In this document: piece after piece, positions 36,568 to 44,363 of the stretch | How positions within the stretch are numbered: the first letter of the stretch is position 1 | Layout: each line of letters starts with the position of its first letter | Source of the DNA: Neorhizobium sp. SHOUNA12A | Lineage (GTDB): Bacteria > Pseudomonadota > Alphaproteobacteria > Rhizobiales > Rhizobiaceae | Reading direction: 5' to 3' | Assembly: GCF_023006505.1 (NCBI RefSeq) | Contig: NZ_JALBGV010000016.1 | Coordinates: 1-64,000 of the forward strand | DNA length: 64,000 nt | Translations under genes and position numbers: made by a program | The notes under the pieces: model-generated | What the model was told of the DNA's origin: nothing | Database searches by the model: none | The model's input: the letters and a program-made list of their open reading frames with translations, nothing else

Positions 36568-37263
36568 TTGAAGATCGATAAGAGCCTCGTGAGAAGTTTT
36601 CCCCTGTTCGAAAGGATGGAGGATGCCGATACGGAAGCGCTTCTTGCTCACGCGACCTCCCGCAGGGTGCCTGTGGGCGAAGCCGTCTTCGAACAGGGGG
36701 CGGTCGCGGCGCATTTCTATCTGCTCCTGCATGGCAGGCTAAAGGTCACGCAGGTCACCGAAGACGGCCAGCAGATCATCGTGCGCGTCGTCCACCCGGG
36801 CGATCTCTTCGGTTTTGCCAAGGCGCTTCAACGGATGGACTATCCCGGCACGGCGATGGCCGTTGCGGAAAGCATCGCGCTTTGCTGGCCGACGGAACTC
36901 TGGCCGCAGTTCGTCGATCGCAATCCCCGCCTTGCGGTGACCGCCATGCAGACGATCGGGCAGCGCCTGGAAGAAGCCCATGCCCGCATCCGGGAGATGT
37001 CGACGCAGGAGGTCGAGCAGCGGGTCGCCCACGCGGTTCTGAGGCTGGCCAAGCATGCGGGCCGCAAGGAGGGCGACGCGGTGCGGATCGACTTCCCGAT
37101 CTCCCGGCAGGACATAGCCGAGATGACCGGCACGACGCTGCATACCGTCTCACGGATCATGAGCGCATGGGAGGCGAAAGGCCTGGTCGAAGGCGGACGC
37201 CAGAAGCTGCTGGTGAAGGATGCCGAAGGCCTGCTGGCGCTGGCCGAAAGCACGAAGGGATAA
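36568..37263 (+). CDS. nnrR: Crp/Fnr family regulator of NO/denitrification genes (Nnr type)
   Basis: 231 residues. Residues about 10-125 form the cyclic-nucleotide-fold sensor (EDGQQIIVRVVHPGDLFGFAKAL), then a long dimer helix, then the winged helix at about 165-215 (ISRQDIAEMTGTTLHTVSRIMSAWEAKGLV). The HTVSR recognition helix is that of Nnr/DNR proteins. There is no N-terminal Cys cluster, so it is not an iron-sulfur Fnr; NO probably acts through haem. The start appears to be TTG 36568 (MKIDKSLVRSFPLFERM). It sits inside the island whose promoters carry TTG-N8-CAA boxes. Confidence 0.88.
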   Translation: MKIDKSLVRSFPLFERMEDADTEALLAHATSRRVPVGEAVFEQGAVAAHFYLLLHGRLKVTQVTEDGQQIIVRVVHPGDLFGFAKALQRMDYPGTAMAVAESIALCWPTELWPQFVDRNPRLAVTAMQTIGQRLEEAHARIREMSTQEVEQRVAHAVLRLAKHAGRKEGDAVRIDFPISRQDIAEMTGTTLHTVSRIMSAWEAKGLVEGGRQKLLVKDAEGLLALAESTKG

Positions 37264-37291
37264 CGGAGCGGGATAGGCGTTCTGAAACGGG

Positions 37292-37308
37292 CGCCGGACA
37301 ACCCGGCG
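37292..37308. terminator. Short hairpin between convergent genes
   Basis: CGCCGG / CCGGCG, 6 bp stem with 5-nt loop, between the regulator and the leftward DUF59 operon. Modest on its own. Confidence 0.35.
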
Positions 37309-37315
37309 AAATGCC

Positions 37316-37516
37316 TCAGATCTCCCGGGCGATTGAGTCGCTCAGGCGCTCGATTTCCTCGATGATGAACAAGGCCGGGTCGTCCGCAGCGCCGGATGCT
37401 ACCATCTCGTAGACCACATGGCGCTTGTCCCGGACATTTCCCGCATGCGAAACGAGCGGCGTCCTATCGTGGTGCCGGGCCCCTCCCCAGCGCCTGATCA
37501 GCGTTAGAAGCTTCAT
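37316..37516 (-). CDS. Small conserved protein at the end of the DUF59/DUF2249 operon
   Basis: 66 residues from ATG 37516, which overlaps the stop of the DUF59 gene in an ATGA junction. The sequence starts KLLTLIRRWGGARHHDRT, has a central GNVRDKRHVVYEMVASG, and ends ERLSDSIAREI. It has no signal peptide or membrane segment. I do not recognise the family; the coupling to the DUF59 gene is the best reason to think it real. Confidence 0.6.
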   Translation of the reverse strand: MKLLTLIRRWGGARHHDRTPLVSHAGNVRDKRHVVYEMVASGAADDPALFIIEEIERLSDSIAREI

Positions 37517-37809
37517 GGCGTCATCATCGATGCGTTCCACGGCGGGTCGTAGGTCAGCTCCACTTCGACGCTCTTTACGCCGGCGACCGATGTGGCGCAG
37601 GCCCGGATGGCTTCCTTCAGAAAGGTCGAGGCGGGGCAGCCTTTCGTGGTGGTGGTCATCATTATGTGTATGTCGCCGGCATCATCGGCCTCGATGAGGT
37701 AGATCAGGCCCATGTCCACGACGCTGCGCCCCATCTCCGGATCGATGACCATGGAGAGCTGTTGCCGGACCTGTTCGGTCAGGTTGGCCTGGTCGGACAT
37801 GTCAGGCAT
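37513..37809 (-). CDS. MIP18/DUF59 family metal-sulfur cluster assembly protein
   Basis: 98 residues. Core motifs DPEMGRSVVDMGLIYLIEAD and TTTTKGCPASTFLKEAI carry the conserved Cys; VEVELTYDPPWNASMMTP is the usual end. Members help insert Fe-S clusters. ATG 37809 has GGGG 6 nt upstream and overlaps the preceding stop by 8 nt; TTG 37815 and ATG 37800 are alternatives. In denitrifying Rhizobiales this gene type often rides with DUF2249 genes, so a role in maturing a nitrogen-oxide enzyme or repairing NO-damaged clusters is plausible. Confidence 0.88.
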   Translation of the reverse strand: MPDMSDQANLTEQVRQQLSMVIDPEMGRSVVDMGLIYLIEADDAGDIHIMMTTTTKGCPASTFLKEAIRACATSVAGVKSVEVELTYDPPWNASMMTP

Positions 37810-38323
37810 CGGCAACCCCTTTGCCGATGCGGATCATGATGCGATAGGCGCTGCCGTCCCGATCGAAATTTCCCACCCATTGATGGCCCCGGCGCGTCAG
37901 TTCCGGGAACAGGAAGACCGGCTCGCGTGCCAGCACCGCGAAGATCACTTCGCCCGGGTCGAGGGCTTCGGCCGCGCCGAGAATTCGCTGCATCGGTTCC
38001 GGCGGATCGAGGTCGGAAAGGTCGAGTTGCACGGACGGTTCGGCCCAGAGTTCGGGCGAGACCGCGTTTTCGGAGAGCGCGACCGCTTCTTGCTGGCGCG
38101 GCGTGAAGCGGACCTCGAAATCCCCGCCGTCGAGTTCGATCACGGCGTGATCGAAGCCCCTGGCATCCATGACGCGATAGAGCGGTTGCGGCTTGAAGGG
38201 CGCAAGCAGCTTCAGTCCCTGACCGGGCTGCAGCGCGGCGACCGCCGTCATGATCGCTTCGAACGGCTCGCCGCCGTTCTTCAGGATGGACCTGACATCG
38301 AGTTCCTTGAATTCCTGGGTCAT
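37802..38323 (-). CDS. Tandem DUF2249 protein
   Basis: 173 residues with two DUF2249 copies. The first runs at about residues 5-80 (LDVRSILKNGGEPFEAIMTAVAALQPGQGLKLLAPFKPQPLYRVMDARGF), the second at about 100-170 (LDLSDLDPPEPMQRILGAAEALDPGEVIFAVLAREPVFLFPELTRRGHQW). Domains of this kind resemble the TusA fold. ATG 38323 has a strong GGGAGGT site and overlaps the membrane protein stop by 4 nt; a longer frame to 38635 is a shadow. Function unknown; likely cytosolic. Confidence 0.85.
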   Translation of the reverse strand: MTQEFKELDVRSILKNGGEPFEAIMTAVAALQPGQGLKLLAPFKPQPLYRVMDARGFDHAVIELDGGDFEVRFTPRQQEAVALSENAVSPELWAEPSVQLDLSDLDPPEPMQRILGAAEALDPGEVIFAVLAREPVFLFPELTRRGHQWVGNFDRDGSAYRIMIRIGKGVADA

Positions 38324-39678
38324 CGTGACCTCCCGTTGAAGCTTGGTAAGATGAGCCGCCGTGCGGCGACGGCCGATGGCAGCCGGGTCGCGGCCGGAAC
38401 CATGGCGAGGCGGCGGGCCTGGATGAACTCGAAGGCGAGAGCGCAGACAGCCGCGAGCTGAGCGAACGCAGCCGCCCTGAACAGGTCCGGCATGTCGAGG
38501 ATCAGGACCGCGGTCGCCGTTGCCGTCGCGGTGAAATAGAGCGCGAACCACAAGGATGCCCGCCGCTCGTTGACGAGGTCCTGGACGCGCGGGACGGCTG
38601 TGCGGCCAAGAACGGGCCCGTAAAACTCCAGCCACGTCATGAATGCCACGATCTTATAGAGCTGCCCGAGCCCGAGCCCGGTCAGCCATCCAAACGTGAA
38701 GAGATAGGCGACGGGCATCACCATCCCGGCCGGATTGCCGACGACGACCGAGGCCGCGAGAAGAACGAAGCAGAAGAGCAGCATGCCGATCGCCACCAGG
38801 CTCGCCATCACGTTCAGCTCCACGGACCTCCGTTTCCGTGCGCGGAAGATCGAGTGGATATCGAGCGTGTAGAGAAGAGCGGCAAGTCCTGAAAGGGCGA
38901 TCGCCAGGTAAAGCGGCCAGTCCGCGGGCACGCCGGCTCCATCGAGGAAGATGCCGGAGCCTGCTGTCGCGAGAGCGGCGGCCAACAGCCAGCCGATCGC
39001 CCGGCTTGTCCCGCGCGTCCTTTCGGGCGACAGCAGGAACATCGTCAGGAGGCGATAGCTGACGCCGATTGCGGTGATAGTCATCCATCCGAACAATCCG
39101 AGATAGGCGTGCGCCGGTCCGGCCGAGAGCAGCAGCCCGATGAGATGCGGATCATCGGTAAGGCCGGAGAGGGAAAAGGAAAACAGCAGCCCGACCAGCA
39201 CAGTGGCGATCAGCGGCACGCAGCCGAGCGCGACGAACTTTGCCGGCAACGAGTACGGCCTCGCTGCCGCAAGCGTGCCCGCGACCATCCAGCAGAGGCC
39301 GGCAAAGGCCAGCGTCAGGAGGAGGCCTCCGGCCGGCAGCATCCAAATCCAGAGGGGCACGATATCGGCCAGGCCCAGAAAGCCGGTCAGCAGCAGGGGA
39401 AGCCCGATCATGGTCAGCAGCAGCGCGGGCAGGGCGAGATGGGGAGATCGCAGCTGCTGCGAGGCGATTACCGGCACGAACTGAAGCAGCGACCCGGCGA
39501 ACAGGAGACCGAGCCAACCGATCGCGATCAGGTGAACGATCACCAGCGAGGCCGGGTCGTCGATGGGAGCGGATGGATATCCGAACCCCGATATCGTCAA
39601 GGCCAGCCCGGCGACCAGGCAGACCAGCGCCGTCGCGAAATAGGACATCGTCCAGGGGGAGAGAGTGGCGCCGGGCAT
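38320..39678 (-). CDS. Polytopic membrane protein of the nitric-oxide island, haem-copper/NnrS-like
   Basis: 452 residues with about 12 membrane segments and several membrane-embedded His residues (IVHLIAIGWLGLLFAGSLLQFVPV, GPAHAYLGLFGWMTITAIGVSYRLL, VAFMTWLEFYGPVLG). The layout resembles NnrS or cytochrome-oxidase subunit I relatives, but it is not a standard subunit. It is translationally coupled to the tandem DUF2249 gene and follows a single-domain DUF2249 gene, a combination typical of rhizobial denitrification islands. Precise role not established. Confidence 0.75.
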   Translation of the reverse strand: MPGATLSPWTMSYFATALVCLVAGLALTISGFGYPSAPIDDPASLVIVHLIAIGWLGLLFAGSLLQFVPVIASQQLRSPHLALPALLLTMIGLPLLLTGFLGLADIVPLWIWMLPAGGLLLTLAFAGLCWMVAGTLAAARPYSLPAKFVALGCVPLIATVLVGLLFSFSLSGLTDDPHLIGLLLSAGPAHAYLGLFGWMTITAIGVSYRLLTMFLLSPERTRGTSRAIGWLLAAALATAGSGIFLDGAGVPADWPLYLAIALSGLAALLYTLDIHSIFRARKRRSVELNVMASLVAIGMLLFCFVLLAASVVVGNPAGMVMPVAYLFTFGWLTGLGLGQLYKIVAFMTWLEFYGPVLGRTAVPRVQDLVNERRASLWFALYFTATATATAVLILDMPDLFRAAAFAQLAAVCALAFEFIQARRLAMVPAATRLPSAVAARRLILPSFNGRSR

Positions 39679-39690
39679 GGCTTTTGTCTT

Positions 39691-39960
39691 TCAATGACCG
39701 CAGCAGCAGTCGCAGCCGGAGCTTTGCGCCCGCTGGATTTCGACGCGCCAGACATCCGGACCCTGTTCGAGATATTGCCAGTCGAACTCTTCCGGATACC
39801 GGCTCTCGATCTGGTAGTGCAGTGGTCGCGGATCATGGTCGCTGGTGACATGCATGACGCCACCGGGGATGAGCGACGTCAGCACGCCAAAAATCTTCGG
39901 GTGACGTTCGGCGGGAGCGAGCGTCCTGACATCGATGGAAGGGATCTCAATATCCGACAT
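39691..39960 (-). CDS. DUF2249 protein with Cys-rich tail
   Basis: 89 residues: a single DUF2249 domain (VRTLAPAERHPKIFGVLTSLIPGGVMHVTSDHDPRPLHYQIE, EEFDWQYLEQGPDVWRVEIQR) followed by the tail SSGCDCCCGH. The tail could bind metal or a cluster. It is the first gene of the leftward DUF2249/membrane/DUF59 operon, with a TTG-N8-CAA box upstream. A longer frame to 40197 is discounted because ATG 39960 fits the domain start. Confidence 0.87.
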   Translation of the reverse strand: MSDIEIPSIDVRTLAPAERHPKIFGVLTSLIPGGVMHVTSDHDPRPLHYQIESRYPEEFDWQYLEQGPDVWRVEIQRAQSSGCDCCCGH

Positions 39961-40047
39961 GGTTTGTTCTGGGCCTTTCGAGCTGGTGCAGCGGCCTGGC
40001 CGATCCCGGCCGCCTCCATGATTTAGCGGCGGCGCGATCGACGGAAT

Positions 40048-40061
40048 TTGCGTCGGGACAA
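40048..40061. promoter_or_regulatory. Nnr/Fnr-type box, leftward of hemN
   Basis: TTGCGTCGGGACAA (TTG-N8-CAA), 88 bp upstream of the DUF2249 gene start on the minus strand. Confidence 0.5.
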
Positions 40062-40088
40062 ATATTTTGCAGAAACAGGACGCTGTCG

Positions 40089-40102
40089 TTGATTTTGCAC
40101 AA
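40089..40102. promoter_or_regulatory. Nnr/Fnr-type box upstream of hemN
   Basis: TTGATTTTGCACAA (TTG-N8-CAA), 59 bp upstream of the hemN ATG. Its TTGAT half is the classical Fnr half-site, so both Fnr and Nnr could read it. It is 41 bp from the leftward box. Confidence 0.55.
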
Positions 40103-40160
40103 AGAGAGGCAGGCGCCGGGCAGCTAAATGCTCTTTGAAGAAAACTGAAAGGAGCCCGAC

Positions 40161-41513
40161 ATGTCCGCAGCGATAATCGAGAAATATGGCGAGGCACGGC
40201 TGCCGCGCTACACGAGCTATCCGACGGCTCCGAACTTCAGCTCGGATTTCGACGCCCTCGACTATCCGGCCTGGCTGAAGGCGTTGCCCCAAGGACAGCC
40301 AACCTCGCTCTACATCCACATCCCCTTCTGTCGGTCGATGTGCTGGTATTGCGGCTGTCACACGACGATCACCGAGCGCGACAGGCCCATTCTCGACTAT
40401 ATCGAGATACTTCACCGGGAGATCGAGCTTCTGGCATCCGTCAGAAACGACAGCTTCAGCGTCGGGGAAGTCCACTTCGGTGGCGGTACGCCGACCATTA
40501 TCAGGCCAGAGGAGTTCATCGCGCTGATGGACGCGTTTCGCGACCGTCTCGGTTTTGCGGGCGCCGTCAATGCCGCGGTCGAAATCGATCCGCGAACCTT
40601 GACCGGGGAGATGGCAGTTGCGCTCGGTCAGTCGGGCGTCACCCGCGCAAGCCTTGGCGTCCAGAGCTTCGATCCGAAGGTCCAGAAGGCGATCAACCGC
40701 GTTCAGAGCGTCGAGACGACGATGGATGCCGTCGCGCATCTTCGCCATAACAACATCAACGCGATCAATTTCGACCTCATCTATGGGCTGCCGTTTCAGA
40801 CGGTCGAATCCTGCGTCGAGACCGTCGAAGCGGCCGTCAGCATGCGGCCGGATCGTCTTGCCGTCTTCGGTTATGCGCATATCCCGAGCTTCAAGAAGCA
40901 CCAGCGGCTCATCGACGAGGCGGCGCTTCCGGATGCACGGGAGCGGGCGCTTCAGGCATCGGCGATCGCCGAGGCCTTAATGGCGGCAGGATATATCAGG
41001 ATCGGTCTCGACCATTTCGCCCTGCCGGGCGACGACCTCTCGCTGGCGCAGACCGAAGGCCGGCTGCACCGGAATTTCCAAGGGTACACGACGGACGCCT
41101 GCGACGCCCTGATCGGGCTCGGGGCGTCGTCGATCGGCCGGTTGCCGCAAGGGTATATCCAGAACGAGGTTCCGCCCGGCCTCTATGCGACCCGGGTGTC
41201 GAAAGGCGAGCTGCCGGTCGCCAAGGGCTATCGCCTCACGCCGGAAGATCGCCTGCGCGGTGAGGTGATCGAGAGGCTGATGTGCGACTTTACGGTGGAT
41301 GTTGCGGCCCTTGCGGCAGCGCGTGGCTTTGATGCCGAGCTTCTGCTGCGGGGCAACGATCGGCTCGATGAGCTTGAACGAGACGGCCTGATCGAACGCC
41401 GGGACGGCATCATCCGCGTCTCGGAGGATCACCGGTTTATCGTCCGAGCCGCGGCCTCGGCGTTCGATGTCTATCTGAACAGGAGCGGCAGGTCGTTCAG
41501 CAAGGCGGCATAG
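40161..41513 (+). CDS. hemN: Oxygen-independent coproporphyrinogen III oxidase
   Basis: 450-residue radical-SAM enzyme of haem synthesis that decarboxylates coproporphyrinogen III without oxygen. The cluster motif is Cys57, Cys61, Cys64 in CRSMCWYC. Other landmarks are HFGGGTPT, EIDPRTLT, GVQSFDPKVQKAINR and NFDLIYGLPFQT, plus the C-terminal HemN domain with a helix-turn-helix-like GLIERRDGIIRVSEDHRFIVR. Low-oxygen haem supply fits the surrounding haem-rich NO reductase. Its length and YTSYPTAPNF opening match HemN rather than HemW. Upstream boxes imply anaerobic or NO induction. Confidence 0.96.
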   Translation: MSAAIIEKYGEARLPRYTSYPTAPNFSSDFDALDYPAWLKALPQGQPTSLYIHIPFCRSMCWYCGCHTTITERDRPILDYIEILHREIELLASVRNDSFSVGEVHFGGGTPTIIRPEEFIALMDAFRDRLGFAGAVNAAVEIDPRTLTGEMAVALGQSGVTRASLGVQSFDPKVQKAINRVQSVETTMDAVAHLRHNNINAINFDLIYGLPFQTVESCVETVEAAVSMRPDRLAVFGYAHIPSFKKHQRLIDEAALPDARERALQASAIAEALMAAGYIRIGLDHFALPGDDLSLAQTEGRLHRNFQGYTTDACDALIGLGASSIGRLPQGYIQNEVPPGLYATRVSKGELPVAKGYRLTPEDRLRGEVIERLMCDFTVDVAALAAARGFDAELLLRGNDRLDELERDGLIERRDGIIRVSEDHRFIVRAAASAFDVYLNRSGRSFSKAA

Positions 41514-41527
41514 GGTTCAGACGGAAA

Positions 41528-41563
41528 ATGGAGGTCCGGCAATCCGCCCAGCCGGACCTCCAT
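41528..41563. terminator. Bidirectional terminator between hemN and norD
   Basis: Perfect 13-bp stem ATGGAGGTCCGGC / GCCGGACCTCCAT with a 10-nt loop between convergent genes. Confidence 0.75.
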
Positions 41564-41576
41564 GCGGCCGGGCTCC

Positions 41577-43478
41577 CTATCCCGTCAGGCCGCGATAGAT
41601 GGCGGGCAACGCCGCCGGAAGTTTTGAGATATCTCCGACGACCGCATAACCGTTGCGGCCGAACATCGTCGGGAGATAAGATTTCGCATCCTTGTCCACC
41701 GTCACGGCGAAAATGTTGACGCCGAGGCGCCTTGCTTCCTGCACGGCGCGGCGGCTGTCTTCCATCGCGAAACGCCCCTCGTAGTGGTCGATGTCGTTGG
41801 GCTTGCCGTCGGTCAGCACGAGAAGCAGACGGGTCCGGTTGGGGCGTTTTGCGAGGTCCGCCGTGGCGTGCCGCAGGGCGGCTCCGAGGCGGGTGTAATA
41901 TCCGGGTTTCAGGCCGGCGATCCGATCCTCGACAACCGGAGAAAGCGGCTCGTCGAAGCCTTTCACGGTCTCGACCCGGACCCAGGAGCGGCGCCGGGAA
42001 GTGAAGGTGAGGATCGAGTGATCCGTGCCACAGGCGGTCAGGCCTTGCGCGAGGACGAGAAGCGCTTCCTTCTCGACATCCAGAACCCGCCGGTTGTCGA
42101 TCCAGGCATCGGTCGAAAGGGAGACATCGACGAGAATGGTGACGGCAAGATCGGGCGTGCGCGGCCGGCTTGCCACATGGATACGGTCGGTTGCCTGCCC
42201 TCCCGCCAAGAGATCGGTCCGGCGCCGGACGACGGCATCGAGATCGAGTTCCACGCCGTCCATCTGCGATTTGAGCATTTCCTGGCGCGGCCGCAGGATT
42301 TCGAACTGCTTGCGCACCTTCCTCGCCAGCGCCTTCGTATCCTCCGATATCTCGAGGCGGTCGCCGCTGGCCGAGGTCGGGACGGCAAGGACCCGGCAAT
42401 GGTTCTTCAGATAGGTGGTCTTTCGGTAATCCCATTCGGGATAGGTCAGCTCGGCAGCGATTTCCTTCAGGTCGACCATTTCCGGCGGAAGGTCGAGATC
42501 GAAGTGGAAACGCGAGGAGGGGCGTTCCTTGCGGCGCCCGAGGACCATTTCGTCGAGATCCTCGGCGGCTTTGCCATCCTCCTCGGGTTTGTCGTCGGTC
42601 GGCCGGTCGACATTGACCATTTCCGTCATCGCCAGGATTTTCTCGAAGCGGTTGAGGATAAACGGGCTCCGTTCGGAGCGCTTTTCGTCTTCCCGCTCGC
42701 GCTTCGCGCTGAACCTTCTCTTGCCAGCCGAACCCTGCGGATCGCCGAGCGGGGTTTCCGAGTCCTCCGCCGAAGAACGGCTTTCCTCCTGGGACAAAAA
42801 TTCCGGCCAGAGCGGCACGTCCATCATCGGCTGGTAGCCCGGTGGGGCATCGCGGGGGAAGATCGCGCTCGGCGTGTCGTCCGGCAGGCCGGCGCCTGCC
42901 CGCAGCAGGCTGATGATCCTGCTTTCCAGCAGCCGTTCCACCGAGGGCAGCCTGCCGCGGTGGCGCTCGGTAAGCGTTGCCTGACATAAATTTCGATAGA
43001 CCTGGCGCAGGCCGGGAAATGCGGCAAGCGTTTCGTCCACATTGGAGATCGCCATATGCAGCCGCTCGAGATCCCGTGCGAGGGGATCCGGCGAGGCTGG
43101 CCGGGCCTCGGGCAATGTAGCTATTGCCGCCGTCAGCCAGACGTACAATGCTCGGTTCAGGCTGCGGTCCGGAAAGAAGTCGATGACATCAGGCAGCATC
43201 GCGCGGGCGAAATCCCGGCCCGACTGGGCAATCCGCTCCTCGCCGAGCCCCACAAGCTGGCGAAGCTTCAGGCGGTGTTTCGACGTGCGCTGGTGGGCCG
43301 CCACGAGCTGGACCGCGTGATCGCCCCCGAACCCGCGGAAGCAGGATGCGAGGACAGGTTTCATCTCGTCCAGCGTCACCGCTTGCTCGGGATAGCGCGG
43401 CAGGCTTCGTGTCTGGCCGACCAGGCGGTGCCAGGCCTTGCCGACAGTTTCTTCCAGCTCGAGAAAGTCCAGCATCAT
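41577..43478 (-). CDS. norD: NorD, VWA-domain nitric oxide reductase activation protein
   Basis: 633 residues. The C-terminal von Willebrand A domain (about 440-630) has the metal-ion site DVSLSTDAW, followed by the later TDGKPNDIDHYEGRFAMEDSRRAVQEARRLGVNIFAVTVD. The N-terminal half is helical with Arg-rich and acidic linkers typical of NorD. It works with the MoxR ATPase NorQ to insert metal or mature the NorCB enzyme in the cytoplasm. It follows norQ with a 6-bp gap and is the last gene of the norCBQD operon. Confidence 0.95.
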   Translation of the reverse strand: MMLDFLELEETVGKAWHRLVGQTRSLPRYPEQAVTLDEMKPVLASCFRGFGGDHAVQLVAAHQRTSKHRLKLRQLVGLGEERIAQSGRDFARAMLPDVIDFFPDRSLNRALYVWLTAAIATLPEARPASPDPLARDLERLHMAISNVDETLAAFPGLRQVYRNLCQATLTERHRGRLPSVERLLESRIISLLRAGAGLPDDTPSAIFPRDAPPGYQPMMDVPLWPEFLSQEESRSSAEDSETPLGDPQGSAGKRRFSAKREREDEKRSERSPFILNRFEKILAMTEMVNVDRPTDDKPEEDGKAAEDLDEMVLGRRKERPSSRFHFDLDLPPEMVDLKEIAAELTYPEWDYRKTTYLKNHCRVLAVPTSASGDRLEISEDTKALARKVRKQFEILRPRQEMLKSQMDGVELDLDAVVRRRTDLLAGGQATDRIHVASRPRTPDLAVTILVDVSLSTDAWIDNRRVLDVEKEALLVLAQGLTACGTDHSILTFTSRRRSWVRVETVKGFDEPLSPVVEDRIAGLKPGYYTRLGAALRHATADLAKRPNRTRLLLVLTDGKPNDIDHYEGRFAMEDSRRAVQEARRLGVNIFAVTVDKDAKSYLPTMFGRNGYAVVGDISKLPAALPAIYRGLTG

Positions 43479-43484
43479 AGCACC

Positions 43485-44297
43485 TCAGGCAACCACGGCA
43501 TTCGCCACTTCGATCAACGCCGCACGCACGTCCGGATCGTCGGTCAGCGGCTCGATCATGGCAGCCCGTATCGCACGGCGCGGGTCGAGCCCGCTTTCGA
43601 TCAGCGTGGCGCAGTAGACGAGCAGGCGCGTCGATACGCCCTCTTCCAGGTCGTGTCCCTTCAAGGCGCGCAGGCGATGGGCAAGGTTTACCAGCGGCAC
43701 GACGTGCCGTTCGGAAAGGCCGCTTTCGGCCGCGACGATGGCCACTTCCTGCTCCCGGGGAAGGAAGTCGAACTCGATGGCGACGAAACGCTGCTTGGTC
43801 GAAGGCTTCAATGCCTTGAGGATGTTCTGGTAGCCGGGGTTGTAGGAGACAACCAGCATGAACTCCGGCGGCGCCTCCAGCACCTCACCGGTTCTTTCGA
43901 GCGGCAGGATACGGCGATCGTCGGTCAAGGGGTGGATGACGACGGCGACATCCTTCCGCGCTTCGACGATTTCATCGAGATAGCAGATGCCGCCACCGCG
44001 CACCGACTTCGTCAGGGGGCCGTCCACCCAGATGGTCTCGCCGCCCTTCAGGAGGAACCGGCCGGTGAGATCGGCGGCGGCCAGATCGTCATGGCAGGAG
44101 ACGGTCGCAAGCGGCAGTCCGAGACGCTCGGCCATATGGCAAACGAAGCGGGTCTTTCCGCATCCGGTCGGGCCTTTCAGGAGAAGCGGAAGCTGCCGCT
44201 TCCAGGCCGTTTCGAACAGCTCGCATTCGTTGCCGGCGGGAATGTAGTGGGAAATCGGTGCGGCCTGGGCCGGCTTTATCGGAGAAATCATGGTCAT
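43485..44297 (-). CDS. norQ: NorQ, MoxR-family AAA ATPase
   Basis: 270 residues. Walker A GPTGCGKT at 42-49, Walker B in GGICYLDEIVEAR, and the RFVAIEFDFLPREQEVAIVAAESGL stretch typical of NorQ/CbbQ. It drives assembly of the NO reductase iron site with NorD. Downstream of norB after a 66-bp gap that contains a hairpin. The start could be ATG 44297 or the nearby ATG two codons on. Confidence 0.96.
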   Translation of the reverse strand: MTMISPIKPAQAAPISHYIPAGNECELFETAWKRQLPLLLKGPTGCGKTRFVCHMAERLGLPLATVSCHDDLAAADLTGRFLLKGGETIWVDGPLTKSVRGGGICYLDEIVEARKDVAVVIHPLTDDRRILPLERTGEVLEAPPEFMLVVSYNPGYQNILKALKPSTKQRFVAIEFDFLPREQEVAIVAAESGLSERHVVPLVNLAHRLRALKGHDLEEGVSTRLLVYCATLIESGLDPRRAIRAAMIEPLTDDPDVRAALIEVANAVVA

Positions 44298-44330
44298 TGG
44301 AATGTCCTGATCTTAAAGGGACCGAGAAAG

Positions 44331-44357
44331 GCGGCTCCGTCGTTGAAACGGAGCCGC
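44331..44357 (-). terminator. Intercistronic hairpin between norB and norQ
   Basis: Perfect 10-bp stem GCGGCTCCGT / ACGGAGCCGC with a 7-nt loop, directly after the norB stop on the minus strand. No T run, so partial termination or mRNA-end protection is more likely than full termination. Confidence 0.5.
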
Positions 44358-44363
44358 GCTGCA

